DNA of 41,267 bases from contig JAQBYJ010000047.1 of assembly GCA_027622555.1 (NCBI GenBank), forward strand, positions 1 through 41,267, written 5' to 3'. The stretch comes from Verrucomicrobiota bacterium. GTDB taxonomy: Bacteria; Verrucomicrobiota; Verrucomicrobiia; Opitutales; UBA2995. Position 1 is the first letter of the stretch; the number at the start of each line of letters is the position of its first letter. The notes below the pieces were generated by a model that saw nothing but the letters and a program-made list of their open reading frames with translations, did not search any database and was not told where the DNA came from. A program made the position numbers and the translations under genes. Below, piece after piece: positions 7,783 through 16,255 of the stretch.

Positions 7783-8826
7783 TATTTCATATTTGACAGA
7801 TTCTCCTTTCAGGATTGACCTGGTTGGATGAGCCGCAATCCACGAATCGAAAGTAGTGATGGACTTTACCATGTAATTAATCGCGGAAATTACCGTGCCT
7901 CTATTTTTGAAACAGAAGGGGCACGGCTGGCCTTTCAAACAACCCTGTTCGAAGCCTGCGAACGAAGTGGATGGCGACTTTATGCCTACTGCATTATGTC
8001 GAATCATTTCCATCTCTGTATAGGTACCCCCAAAGGAAACCTGTCTGAAGGGATGCGCTGGTTGCAGGCGACGTTTGCCGCTAGATTTCACAAGTGCCGA
8101 AAAGTGCACGGTCATTTATTTCAAGGACGTTTCAAGTCATTGGTGGTGGAACCCGGCTCGTATTGGCTTAGCTTAATAGACTACATTCATTTGAATCCAC
8201 TCAATGCAGGAATTGTCGACCGTGAATCTCTTGCCAGTTACCACTGGTCGAGCCTGTGGCATTTTCCCAAACGATCCATCCGACCGTTCTTCATGGATGC
8301 TTCTTGGTTGGATTACAGCCAGGATTGTGACGATAGCAAAGGAGGATGGGTGCGTTACCTTAATACCTTAAAATTGAGGTGGGAAACAAATCCGAAGCTT
8401 CAAGCTAAACTAGAAAAACAACTGAATAGTGGCTGGTGTATAGGAAGTAAGGAATTCAAAGAGGATCTGGCTTCCGAGTACTTTTTAACAAAAGGGCCCC
8501 TGCGAATGGAGAAGAAGGAGCTGAAGGAATTTAATGAACTTCAATGGGAGAAGTTTGTTCAAAGAGCCCTTTCTGAGCTGAACTTTAGTGAAGAAGACAT
8601 TTCCAAAAGCTCTTATTCAGTTCGCTGGAAACTGGCGATTGCCAATCATCTAAAAAGGAGTTCTTCGGCCCCCAACCCTTGGCTAAGTAAACGGTTGAAT
8701 ATGGGCGTACCCAACGCCGTGAGTAATAACTGCGGCCGTTACCAAAGAGAGGAAGAAATCCGTTGTGAATACGCGAAGCAGCTAAAGAATATGAAATATG
8801 AACATTGACCCTTTTGCGCTTCCCTG
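7757..8826 (+). mobile_element. RAYT/REP element with 25-bp perfect inverted ends
   Basis: The transposase gene is bracketed by a perfect 25-bp inverted repeat: left arm 7769-7793 (starting AGGGTCAATGTTCATA) and right arm 8788-8812. The right arm contains the last codons and the stop of the transposase gene. Beyond it the match to the left REP continues only loosely to about 8826. A 7-mer AAACGAG flanks the block at 7711-7717 and 8827-8833 and may be chance, because this enzyme class is not expected to make target duplications. The element sits between the cytochrome c and permease genes and separates the ABC lipoprotein from its permeases. Confidence 0.75.
7828..8808 (+). CDS. REP-associated tyrosine transposase (Y1, HUH type)
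   Basis: A 326-residue Y1-type single-strand transposase of the TnpA_REP (RAYT) group. The metal-binding HUH motif is H60-F-H62 (SNHFHLCI) and the nucleophile is probably Y119 in IDYIHLNPLNAG. Residues 1-25 carry the family opening block (GLYHVINRGNYRASIF). A C-terminal extension of about 150 residues ends in a helical region (WLSKRLNMGVPNAVSN) like that of the larger family members. All catalytic residues are present, so it may be functional. Such enzymes cut and rejoin REP hairpins, matching the repeats beside it. The gene appears intact and ends inside the right inverted repeat (KYEH, then TGA at 8806-8808). Confidence 0.92.
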   Translation: MSRNPRIESSDGLYHVINRGNYRASIFETEGARLAFQTTLFEACERSGWRLYAYCIMSNHFHLCIGTPKGNLSEGMRWLQATFAARFHKCRKVHGHLFQGRFKSLVVEPGSYWLSLIDYIHLNPLNAGIVDRESLASYHWSSLWHFPKRSIRPFFMDASWLDYSQDCDDSKGGWVRYLNTLKLRWETNPKLQAKLEKQLNSGWCIGSKEFKEDLASEYFLTKGPLRMEKKELKEFNELQWEKFVQRALSELNFSEEDISKSSYSVRWKLAIANHLKRSSSAPNPWLSKRLNMGVPNAVSNNCGRYQREEEIRCEYAKQLKNMKYEH

Positions 8827-8929
8827 AAACGAGTACTTCCTTTCAATTGCCGAGCTGGGGCTCAGCGTTCCCGGGTATAACTTACTCTTGTCAGTTCCCT
8901 GGGTAGTGCCACTCAATGGCGGGGTGGAT

Positions 8930-9937
8930 ATGTTGTTAACGAGCGTGAAGAAATTGGGCGTCCTGATCGGGGTGTTGATGGGGGCCAGTATCTTGCTGTT
9001 TACGGCTATCCATATGCTGGAGGGAGATCCGATTGCTTTGCGTTTGAAAAATCCGGATCCGGAAACGGTGGCTGCGGAGCGGGACCGGCTTGGGTTAAAT
9101 GAACCGGTTACAACCCAGTATGTAAAGTACGTCACGAGCTTCGTGCAGGGTGACTGGGGAAGGAGTCTTATTTCACAACGTCCGGTGGCGGAGGATGTAT
9201 TTTCACGACTGACTGCCACACTCGAGCTGACACTGTCCGCGATGACCTTGGGCCTGTTGTACGGGATACCGATAGCATTGTTCGCCTCTTCGAGCTCGGC
9301 CTGGATTTATAGGAAAATTTCTCACGGATTGGGTGTCATAGGTGTTGTGATACCGATTTTCTGGTTGGGGTTTATCATGATCGTTGTTGGCAGTGTGTGG
9401 TTGAATATATTTCCGACGGAAGGTCGCTTTGATTACACCTTTGATAAACCCGATGTCACCGGATTCTTGATACTGGATGTTATTTTGACCGGGCGATGGG
9501 ATTTGATGGGAGTGGTGTTGAGGCATTTATTTCTGCCATCGTTTTGTTTATCGTTCTATCCAGCTGCGGTGGTGATCAACGTGATTCATCCGCGTCTGCA
9601 GGATCCTGTAACGCGGAACCTGATTGTCGCTCTCAAGGCCCGCGGTTTTGGACCGGTTCGCTTGTGGCTAAAACACTTATTGAAACTAACCGGTGCACCT
9701 TTGATAACCGCGTTGGGAACCAATTTTGGCGCCCTGCTTGGCGGTGCAGTTTTGACTGAAACCGTGTTTTCCTGGCCTGGCATGGGGAGTTTTCTGGTGG
9801 GAGCTATTTTGGAGAAGGATCTCTTCGTCATAGAACATGGATTTCTGTTTATTATACTGCTCGTTTTTGCGGTGGTTTCGGTTGCCGATACAATAGCGAA
9901 TACCATGGATCCAACACTGAGTGGAGGCGATTCATGA
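8930..9937 (+). CDS. Peptide-type ABC transporter permease (OppB/DppB-like)
   Basis: A 335-residue inner-membrane permease. The ATG at 8930 has a G-rich stretch (GGGGTGG) just upstream. An earlier TTG at 8888 would add 14 residues unlike the family. Landmarks are the N-terminal helix, then GDPIALRLKNPDPETVAAE, the periplasmic loop DWGRSLISQRPV, and the transport signature around VALKARGFGPVRLWLKHLLK (EAA-type loop contacting an ATPase). The end ETVFSWPGMGSFLVGAIL is typical of the OppB/DppB branch. About six membrane segments are evident. It overlaps the next permease by 4 nt (ATGA), so the two are translationally coupled. Confidence 0.92.
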   Translation: MLLTSVKKLGVLIGVLMGASILLFTAIHMLEGDPIALRLKNPDPETVAAERDRLGLNEPVTTQYVKYVTSFVQGDWGRSLISQRPVAEDVFSRLTATLELTLSAMTLGLLYGIPIALFASSSSAWIYRKISHGLGVIGVVIPIFWLGFIMIVVGSVWLNIFPTEGRFDYTFDKPDVTGFLILDVILTGRWDLMGVVLRHLFLPSFCLSFYPAAVVINVIHPRLQDPVTRNLIVALKARGFGPVRLWLKHLLKLTGAPLITALGTNFGALLGGAVLTETVFSWPGMGSFLVGAILEKDLFVIEHGFLFIILLVFAVVSVADTIANTMDPTLSGGDS

Positions 9938-10710
9938 AGAAGAATCGCTTGTTCGATGCTCTACTGTGGCTTGTGCTTTTATGGGCCTTTATCGGACTTT
10001 TTTACACACCGTACGATCCGCAATCCCAAGCCTTCACCGAGGATCGACTCACAGGTCCAACCGCCAGCCATTTGTTGGGAATCGATGGCCTTGGTCGTGA
10101 TCTGTTCAGCAGAATCTGGTTAGGGTCTGGTCACTCGATAGGCATGGGCGTTCTGGCAACCTTGGGAAATCTTTCGCTTGCCGGTCTTCTGCTATTCCTT
10201 GAGCAAAAATCGCCAGGCTGGGTAAGTCGTTTTTTACTCTCGTTCATATCAGGTTGGTTGGCCATTCCCGTGTTGTTCATCGCGCTCTTATTGCTCGTTT
10301 ACTTTGATCAAGGGCCCCGAACCCTCATTGTGGCCGCTGCGTTGGGAAACGTGCCATTTACCTTCCGTCAGTTGCGAGTGCTTTGGCGTCACCAGCGCGA
10401 AACCCTCTACGTTCAGGCCAGCAGGGTATTGGGTTCGCGGTCCTGGAATTTATTTCGCAAAACCATCTGGCCAAACTTGCGGCCCGATGTGGTCGGGCTC
10501 AGTAAACTCATCTTTGCGTTTTCCCTCCTTGAGGTAAGTGGACTGGCCTTTCTTGGACTGATCGGTGATCCCGACTTTGCAGAACTCGGATCCATTCTTC
10601 GTCAGAACAAAAGCTACCTGCTTGCCGATCCGTGGCAGGTCATTTGGCCCGGAGCATTTTTATCCGCCGTTTTGTGGTTGGTTCAGCTATCCAGATCCGA
10701 AGCGGAATAG
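9934..10710 (+). CDS. Peptide-type ABC transporter permease (OppC/DppC-like)
   Basis: The second permease, 258 residues, starting inside the oppB-like stop. The N-terminal helix is followed by FYTPYDPQSQAF, then the hallmark LGIDGLGRDLFSRIWLGS of the OppC branch. The coupling loop is YVQASRVLGSRSWNLFRKT. About five to six membrane segments follow. It is shorter than most OppC proteins (about 280-300 residues), the loss being in the middle, where the usual GDRP-type permease stretch is weak. With the lipoprotein at 5447 it forms an importer, but no oppD or oppF ATPase follows; the downstream gene tesA is on the opposite strand. The ATPase must therefore be encoded elsewhere or be shared. Confidence 0.88.
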   Translation: MKKNRLFDALLWLVLLWAFIGLFYTPYDPQSQAFTEDRLTGPTASHLLGIDGLGRDLFSRIWLGSGHSIGMGVLATLGNLSLAGLLLFLEQKSPGWVSRFLLSFISGWLAIPVLFIALLLLVYFDQGPRTLIVAAALGNVPFTFRQLRVLWRHQRETLYVQASRVLGSRSWNLFRKTIWPNLRPDVVGLSKLIFAFSLLEVSGLAFLGLIGDPDFAELGSILRQNKSYLLADPWQVIWPGAFLSAVLWLVQLSRSEAE

Positions 10711-11096
10711 GGGCTACCCCGAATGACACTAAGTTAAGCAGAATTCGGACAAATCTACACTCAGCTTCCGTTTGAGGGGGTCAAACCTTGAATCGGTTGA
10801 CTAAGCAAGCTTTGTCAAGATTCCAAGGATCAGCCGTCGCCCAAGGGCTATGGCTAGACATGATGACCCCGACGCCCAACTTGATGCGATAATTTATAAA
10901 TAACCTGGCCTAACCTAGTTCCCTTCAGGTCCGACCAACAGCTATCAAAAAATGGTGGGGCTTGATCGCCGAGCGAGCCGTCCTGCAATCTGCGCCCTCA
11001 GTCTCCGCACTAGGCTACACCCTGACACCGTCGGCGAGGTCGCCCTACCTGAGTCAGTGGTATTGTTCAGGTGCGGAGTTTGATCCTGGACTCAGA
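10711..11096. other. 386-bp intergenic region with REP-like inverted repeats
   Basis: No gene is visible between the convergent permease and tesA genes. The stretch holds a perfect 7-bp inverted repeat with a long loop (TCGCCGA at 10966-10972, TCGGCGA at 11031-11037) in GC-rich DNA, a second pair ACCTGA/TCAGGT around 11047-11072, and an imperfect pair CCTTGAATC/GATTCCAAGG near 10788-10837. A short GGGG-CTA-CCCC hairpin follows the permease stop but has no T-run. The GC-rich block resembles dispersed REP-type DNA. No promoter or T-tailed terminator was recognised. Confidence 0.4.
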
Positions 11097-11729
11097 TTAT
11101 TTTTCTAAAAACGGTTCCAAATGTTTCCAGACCAAGTCCTTAATAATCACGTGGCCCTCAGGATTGGGGTGAATACCGTCTGCTTGATTCAGGCCCTCAA
11201 TGCCCCCTACGCCTTCCAAGATAAAAGGAATCAAGTAGGCTCCCGTTTCTTCGGCGACTTCTGCAAATGCCGATTTGAATTCCCCGGCATAATCGGGTCC
11301 CATGTTGGGCGGGACTTGCATGCCCGCCAGAATGGTTTGTGCCTCCGGGTATTTTTCTTTCACTCGTTTGAGAATGGCGGTGAGGTTTGTTTTGGTGGAT
11401 TTAACTGATTGACCACGCAAACCATCATTGGCCCCCAACTCTAAAACAAAAATGTCAATGGGTCTTTTGAGTAGCCAATTAATCCGGCTTAACCCACCAG
11501 CTGAGGTTTCGCCACTGACGCCCGCATTCATGACCCTGTAGGCGAAACCTTCCTCGTCGAGCTGGTCCTGAATTAAGGCCGGAAACGCACGATCGTTACC
11601 AACACCGTAGCCAGCCGTTAGGCTGTCGCCCATAAAGACAATCGTCTTATCTGCAGATAAGGAATGAAATCCGAACGTAATTAACGTAAGGAGAAGGATA
11701 GTTTTAACACTTAAAATGAAACCTTTCAC
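11097..11729 (-). CDS. tesA: TesA-like SGNH/GDSL esterase (lysophospholipase/thioesterase)
   Basis: A 210-residue exported hydrolase. It starts at GTG (11727-11729) with a signal peptide ending near FHSLSA. SGNH blocks are all present: GDSLT (nucleophile S36), the block II glycine in NAGVSGET, GAND with its Asn in block III, and DGIHPN with the catalytic Asp184 and His187. TesA enzymes act on lysophospholipids, acyl-CoA and aryl esters in the periplasm. It is divergent from ybbA-ybbP, the same arrangement as in E. coli, supporting orthology. No terminator with a T-run is visible at its 3' end. Confidence 0.93.
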   Translation of the reverse strand: MKGFILSVKTILLLTLITFGFHSLSADKTIVFMGDSLTAGYGVGNDRAFPALIQDQLDEEGFAYRVMNAGVSGETSAGGLSRINWLLKRPIDIFVLELGANDGLRGQSVKSTKTNLTAILKRVKEKYPEAQTILAGMQVPPNMGPDYAGEFKSAFAEVAEETGAYLIPFILEGVGGIEGLNQADGIHPNPEGHVIIKDLVWKHLEPFLEK

Positions 11730-11818
11730 AGGAGCTTCGTGACAGACATGACAAACTAAGGTTCACTTTTTCCAAGGTTTCGAGATTATTAGCACGAAGA
11801 ATTATTTGGCTTCCACCT

Positions 11819-12496
11819 ATGGACATACTTCAAGTTACAAACGTATTTAAGACTTTCAAAACTGAAAGCCACGAAGTCCCTGTACTTCGGGACGTCACTT
11901 TTTCCATCGAGAAAGGCAGTCGCTGCTCCATTCTCGGGCCTTCCGGAAGCGGCAAGACCACCTTGCTCGGCCTCTGCGCCGGATTGGATCGCCCCTCCCG
12001 GGGAAGCATCCTGCTTAATGGACATGCCCTGCATGAATCGAGTGAAGATGAGCTGGCCGAGATAAGAAACCAGGAAGTGGGTTTTGTCTTCCAGAACTTT
12101 CAGTTGATTCCTTCTCTATCGGCATTGGAAAACGTGCTCGTGCCGCTCGAGCTTCGTGGTCGATCCACTCCTCAGAAATTAGCCGAAGATCTGCTGGGAC
12201 GTGTTGGCCTCGGTGACCGACTGGATCACTTTCCTGTTCAACTTTCGGGTGGCGAGCAACAACGCGTTGCCCTTGCCAGAGCGTTTATAAACAAGCCATC
12301 CATACTTTTCGCTGATGAACCAACGGGTAATCTCGATGGAGAAACCGGGGCGTTGGTTGAAGAGCTCCTTTTTGATCTGAATCGCGAATCCGGAACTACC
12401 CTGGTTCTTGTAACTCACAATCTGGATCTGGCCCGCAAGACGGAGCGTATTTATAAAATCCATCAAGGCGCAGTCGAAGGATCCGACTCCTTATGA
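11819..12496 (+). CDS. ybbA: ABC transporter ATPase, YbbA/LolD type
   Basis: A 225-residue ATPase of the MacB/LolD group. Walker A is GPSGSGKT at residues 40-47, the Q-loop is FVFQNFQL, the signature [14 protein letters not shown] lies near 141-154, Walker B is [12 protein letters not shown] near 162-173, and the switch His is in LVTHN. The start ATG at 11819 precedes a typical [13 protein letters not shown] opening. The gene lies 89 bp from divergent tesA and overlaps ybbP by 4 nt, as in the E. coli tesA-ybbA-ybbP locus. The pair is expected to form an inner-membrane complex. Its substrate is not established; lipid or lysophospholipid handling is suggested by tesA linkage. Confidence 0.93.
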   Translation: MDILQVTNVFKTFKTESHEVPVLRDVTFSIEKGSRCSILGPSGSGKTTLLGLCAGLDRPSRGSILLNGHALHESSEDELAEIRNQEVGFVFQNFQLIPSLSALENVLVPLELRGRSTPQKLAEDLLGRVGLGDRLDHFPVQLSGGEQQRVALARAFINKPSILFADEPTGNLDGETGALVEELLFDLNRESGTTLVLVTHNLDLARKTERIYKIHQGAVEGSDSL

Positions 12497-15096
12497 AGCA
12501 GACTTCCCAAGGCCCATCCTGGAAATGGGTGTTATTAATGAGTTGGCGGGACAGCCGTCGCAACCGGCTGAAGTTAGTACTCTTCGTTCTGTCGATCGTC
12601 TTTGGTCTGGCTGCGATGGTAGCGATTCGCGGATTCCGCACGAATGTTGAAGATGCGATTCAGGCACAATCCAAGGAGTTGCTGGGTGCGGATGTCGAGT
12701 TTCATTCCAATGCGCCTTATTCCGATGAAATGGAAAGCTTTATTAGTGATCTTGGAGGAAAGCGGGTGGACGAAGTTCGTATGTCAACGATGGCGCTCTT
12801 TGAATCCAACGGAGGTAGTCGGTTGGTTCAAGTTCGTGCCTTTGAGCGGGCGTTTCCGTTTTATGGCGTTCCTGAAACACGTCCCGAAGGTATCATCGAG
12901 CGTTTTCACGATGGCCGCTATGTGATGATGGAAGAAAGCCTGATGTTCCAATTCTCCGTTGCAGAGGGCGATCGGGTAAAAATAGGGGAGATTTATTTTG
13001 AAGTGCTAGGGATAGTAGATCGCATTCCAGGTGAGTCCAATCTTACCGGTTGGGTGGCGCCTCGGGTTTATATTTCAAAAAATAATCTCGAAGCAACCGG
13101 GCTCCTTCAATTTGGCAGCCGGGTTTCTTACCGCGCGTATGTTCAACTTGAAAATGCAGTTACCATTGATGCCGATCTTGGTAGAGAGCGTGGGTTTTTT
13201 CGCGAGAACCGCGTTTCGTATGACACGGTAAAAGAAGAACAAGATCAATTAGGCCGATCTTTTCAAGGCGTTGCCGATCTTCTGAATCTGATTGGCTTTA
13301 TGGCTCTGATTTTGGGTGGGGTGGGTGTAACCAGTGCGGTGCATGTTTACCTCAGCGGGAAAATGGATACCATTGCCATACTGCGCTGCCTCGGAACGAA
13401 GTCATCCATCGGAGTATCCATTTTTCTTGTGCAGATTTCCGGGCTCGGATTGCTTGCGGCTTTGGTGGGTTCCCTAGCCGGCACGGCGATTCAATACTTC
13501 GTCCCTCTGGTTATTAAGGATTTCCTGCCCTTCGAATTGTTACCGCGTTTTGCCTGGGTGGATCTCTTTGTCGGTCTTCTCTTTGGTTGGCTCGTTTGCT
13601 TTTTGTTTACTCTGTTGCCGTTGTTGCCTTTGAGGAAAATATCCCCTCTTCGCGTGCTGCGAGCCGGTGTGGAGAAACCGGAAAACTTATTGAAAGATCC
13701 CTGGGTGTTAGCCGTGTTGGGCGCGTTGGGAATTACCATCTTTGGTTTTGGATTAGTTCAGACAGATAAGGAAAAAATGTACCTGGCGTTTTGCGGAGGC
13801 CTTGTGGCGGTGTTAGCAATATTGGCTCTGATTTCCTGGTTGTTTCTCAACGGGGTAAAGAAATTGGTGCCAAAACGCTTACCGTTTGCCTGGCGTTATG
13901 GCATCGCAAATTTGTATCGGCCCAATAATCGGACCTTGTTAATGATTACATCGCTCGGCCTCGGATTTATTATTGTGCTTACCCTTTTCCTCACCAAAGA
14001 GGCGATTCTGGACCAGTTGATCGTTGATCGTGGAGCTAATGCGTCGAACATGATCTTTTTCGACATACAGTCCGAGCAGCTCGAGGGAGTTACTCAGGTG
14101 ATAAATGAAAACGAATTACCTATCATAGAAAAGGCACCGCTGGTGAATATGCGGATCACAGAGGTTAATGGAAAAACGGTACAGGAAATTTCTCGAGGTG
14201 ATCGAGATCGAGATCGAGATAGAGATAGAGGCAAGGACCAAGCGAGAAACGAAGAGTCAAGCCGTCCGGAATCGTGGACCTTGCGCCGAGAATACCGGTC
14301 AACCTACAGAGACCATCTCACCGATTCCGAAACCTTGATCGAAGGTGTGTTTACCGGGGCATCTTCCATGGATGTCGACTACGTGCCGGTTTCGATTTCC
14401 AAGGGATTGTCCGAAGACATGAAGCTCGGTATAGGTGACAAGCTTGTATTCGATATCCAGGGACTGCCGTTGGATGTAGAGATAACCAGCATTCGCGAAG
14501 TGGACTGGAATCAAGTCAGGGCTAATTTCTTTTTCGTATTCCCAACGGGTGTTCTCGAGGAAGCGCCTTCTATGTTTATTCTGGCGACCCGTACACCTGA
14601 TCCTCAGGTGACCGCGAAGGTTCAGGCGGAATTGATCACCCGTTTTCCCAATGTTTCCGTAATTGATCTACGCCTCATCCTGGCAACCGTAGATTCTATT
14701 CTAACCAAGATTGCTTGGGTCGTTCAGTTTATGGCGCTCTTTACGATATGCGCGGGGTTATTAGTCATGGCTGGAACCATCATTACCAGTCGGTATCAAC
14801 GCATTCGAGAGAGTGTGTTACTGCGAACCCTTGGTGCAGACTCGAAAATAATCATTCGAATCCTGTTTATAGAATTCGCGGCAGTTGGTTTTTTGGCCGC
14901 CCTGGTTGGTGGCTTTGTTTCGGTGGGAGCCACTTGGGCCTTGATGACTTTTCTATTCAAACTACCATTGGTAATCGCCTGGGATATGGTCGTTTATGGC
15001 ATGCTTTCGATGATGGTGCTTACAACGGGTACCGGACTATTAAATACCAGGGGGATAACCCATCAATCGCCCCTGGAAATCCTGCGACAAGAGTAA
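12493..15096 (+). CDS. ybbP: FtsX-like ABC permease, YbbP type
   Basis: An 867-residue membrane protein with a duplicated MacB/FtsX permease layout: an N-terminal membrane helix near residue 25, a periplasmic domain (about 45-260), three helices (about 265-390), a further helical block around residues 400-510, a second periplasmic domain (about 515-740) and three C-terminal helices. The cytoplasmic loops ILRCLGTKSSIGVS and LLRTLGADSKIIIR are the paired permease coupling motifs. It overlaps ybbA by ATGA. A lysine/arginine/aspartate-rich insert (residues about 569-600, GDRDRDRDRDRG) sits in the second periplasmic domain and is encoded by a hexanucleotide repeat. The length is a little above E. 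coli YbbP, partly due to that insert. Confidence 0.92.
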   Translation: MKQTSQGPSWKWVLLMSWRDSRRNRLKLVLFVLSIVFGLAAMVAIRGFRTNVEDAIQAQSKELLGADVEFHSNAPYSDEMESFISDLGGKRVDEVRMSTMALFESNGGSRLVQVRAFERAFPFYGVPETRPEGIIERFHDGRYVMMEESLMFQFSVAEGDRVKIGEIYFEVLGIVDRIPGESNLTGWVAPRVYISKNNLEATGLLQFGSRVSYRAYVQLENAVTIDADLGRERGFFRENRVSYDTVKEEQDQLGRSFQGVADLLNLIGFMALILGGVGVTSAVHVYLSGKMDTIAILRCLGTKSSIGVSIFLVQISGLGLLAALVGSLAGTAIQYFVPLVIKDFLPFELLPRFAWVDLFVGLLFGWLVCFLFTLLPLLPLRKISPLRVLRAGVEKPENLLKDPWVLAVLGALGITIFGFGLVQTDKEKMYLAFCGGLVAVLAILALISWLFLNGVKKLVPKRLPFAWRYGIANLYRPNNRTLLMITSLGLGFIIVLTLFLTKEAILDQLIVDRGANASNMIFFDIQSEQLEGVTQVINENELPIIEKAPLVNMRITEVNGKTVQEISRGDRDRDRDRDRGKDQARNEESSRPESWTLRREYRSTYRDHLTDSETLIEGVFTGASSMDVDYVPVSISKGLSEDMKLGIGDKLVFDIQGLPLDVEITSIREVDWNQVRANFFFVFPTGVLEEAPSMFILATRTPDPQVTAKVQAELITRFPNVSVIDLRLILATVDSILTKIAWVVQFMALFTICAGLLVMAGTIITSRYQRIRESVLLRTLGADSKIIIRILFIEFAAVGFLAALVGGFVSVGATWALMTFLFKLPLVIAWDMVVYGMLSMMVLTTGTGLLNTRGITHQSPLEILRQE
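14200..14229 (+). repeat. In-frame hexanucleotide microsatellite in ybbP
   Basis: Five 6-bp units encode alternating Asp-Arg (D570-R579 of YbbP): three GATCGA units followed by two GATAGA units. The repeat unit is a multiple of three, so slippage would change protein length without breaking the frame. The following residues (GKDQARNEESSRPES) are also charged and low-complexity, so the whole stretch is probably a flexible surface loop. Confidence 0.9.
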
Positions 15097-15226
15097 ATTC
15101 AGGGTTCAGGGTTCAGGGGTTCCAATAACCTTCAACAAGGGGTAGGGCAATCGCGTCCTCGCGATGCCGTTTCCAGTTAGTCCAGTTACTACCTGACACC
15201 TGAACACTGACACCATAAAAATCCCC
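15097..15226. repeat. REP-like repeat cluster between ybbP and mutarotase
   Basis: The stretch contains three perfect 7-bp tandem units TTCAGGG (15098-15118), a hairpin at 15146-15168 (GGC, bulged A, ATCGCG, loop TCCT, CGCGAT, GCC), a repeated CCAGTTA (15173-15179 and 15182-15188), and a CTGACACC/CTGAACACTGACACC low-complexity run ending near 15214. It separates convergent genes. The hairpin lacks a T-run, so a REP-type extragenic palindrome is more likely than a terminator. Confidence 0.6.
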
Positions 15227-16153
15227 TCACTCCTCTAAAGTCACTCGGACCTTAAAACTATCCGTTTCGCCCGGTTCGACCCAATGAAGTCCCTTTTTAT
15301 GTTCAGGACTGTTTGGAGGACCCATCCAGGGTTCTACGCAGTAAAACGGACTTTCGGGCGATTTTGTCCAGGTTACCACCGTCGCTCCGGGAAGGGGTCG
15401 AGCGGCGTCTGAAACCAGGATCGTCACGTCTTCCTCTCCGTTCTTAAGACCGAACTTAATGCGATTCTCTTTAAGGCGGAAATGGATTCGATCCACCAGG
15501 GCAGGATCGTCCATGGAAACTTCGCCTCCTTTGAATTCACCTGGGACCAGAGACCCGTCAGCGGCTTGGTAAACGGCTTTGGTTCCCGGCAAAACCATAC
15601 GATAATGTTCGCGTTTGAAACCGGCATGCCAGGGTAGGGTAAAGTAAAAATGATGTCCGGCGCTCCATGGCATTTTTTCGTTCCCAAGATTTGAAAGGAC
15701 GAACTCAACTTCGATGGCCAACATCTCGAATCGATAGAGTACCAGAAACTCATAGTCGAAGGGATACGCCTGTGCGTTTTCCCCGGTAGGAATTAGCTTC
15801 ATAGCAATCGAGTTGTCATCCTGAGCGACCACCTCGAATCGACTGTCACGCGCAAAACCATGCATCGGCATCGGCAACACGTCTCCTTGTGGGGCTTTCC
15901 AGGTATGGATTTTACCCTTGTTGAAGGTGCGGGCTGAAAAAGGAAAAAGAATTGGATTACCCCCACGCACGGAGGCGGGGTTTGCCAGATCTGCATCGTC
16001 CGGCCAATGGATGACGGAGCGGGTCTGGTTGCCGGAAAGACTGAGGTCCCACTTGATAAGACGAGCACCCAGTGTGGGTAGCATGCTAAACCGGGAAGGG
16101 CCAAGCCTCCAATTGAATATTTTCTGACCCTGAATGGTTTCTTTCGATAACAT
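15227..16153 (-). CDS. Aldose 1-epimerase-like mutarotase
   Basis: A 308-residue galactose-mutarotase-like protein. Family features are RGGNPILFPFSAR near residue 63, PMHGFARDSRF near 96, the likely catalytic His in SAGHHFYFTLPW and the catalytic Glu in FYCVEPWMGPPNS. It is probably cytoplasmic, as no signal peptide is seen. It should interconvert anomers of an aldose or an aldose phosphate; the exact sugar is not determinable. It stands alone, convergent with ybbP and divergent from the nfeD operon. The start ATG at 16151-16153 lies in an 11-bp direct repeat (CATGATTCAAA) seen again at 16238-16248. Confidence 0.85.
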   Translation of the reverse strand: MLSKETIQGQKIFNWRLGPSRFSMLPTLGARLIKWDLSLSGNQTRSVIHWPDDADLANPASVRGGNPILFPFSARTFNKGKIHTWKAPQGDVLPMPMHGFARDSRFEVVAQDDNSIAMKLIPTGENAQAYPFDYEFLVLYRFEMLAIEVEFVLSNLGNEKMPWSAGHHFYFTLPWHAGFKREHYRMVLPGTKAVYQAADGSLVPGEFKGGEVSMDDPALVDRIHFRLKENRIKFGLKNGEEDVTILVSDAARPLPGATVVTWTKSPESPFYCVEPWMGPPNSPEHKKGLHWVEPGETDSFKVRVTLEE

Positions 16154-16199
16154 GATTCAAACTTGATACTTGAAAACCTCCCTGCCAACACTTTCGAAT

Positions 16200-16214
16200 A
16201 ATCGTTCGACGATT
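16200..16214. promoter_or_regulatory. Inverted repeat in divergent mutarotase/nfeD spacer
   Basis: AATCGT (16200-16205) and ACGATT (16209-16214) form a perfect 6-bp inverted repeat around TCG, placed mid-way between two divergent start codons. It may be an operator, or chance. I did not see a good promoter on either side. Confidence 0.25.
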
Positions 16215-16255
16215 CTTGCAATTCGGTCTATGCTTACCATGATTCAAAACTGGCT

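Noticed and set aside
9586-9906. 106-codon antisense frame in the OppB-like gene
   Set aside because: Shadow of a strong permease reading frame; no domain recognised.
11076-11095. Possible 16S rRNA gene start
   Set aside because: Only about 19 bases match, with an inserted A; the following DNA is the end of tesA.
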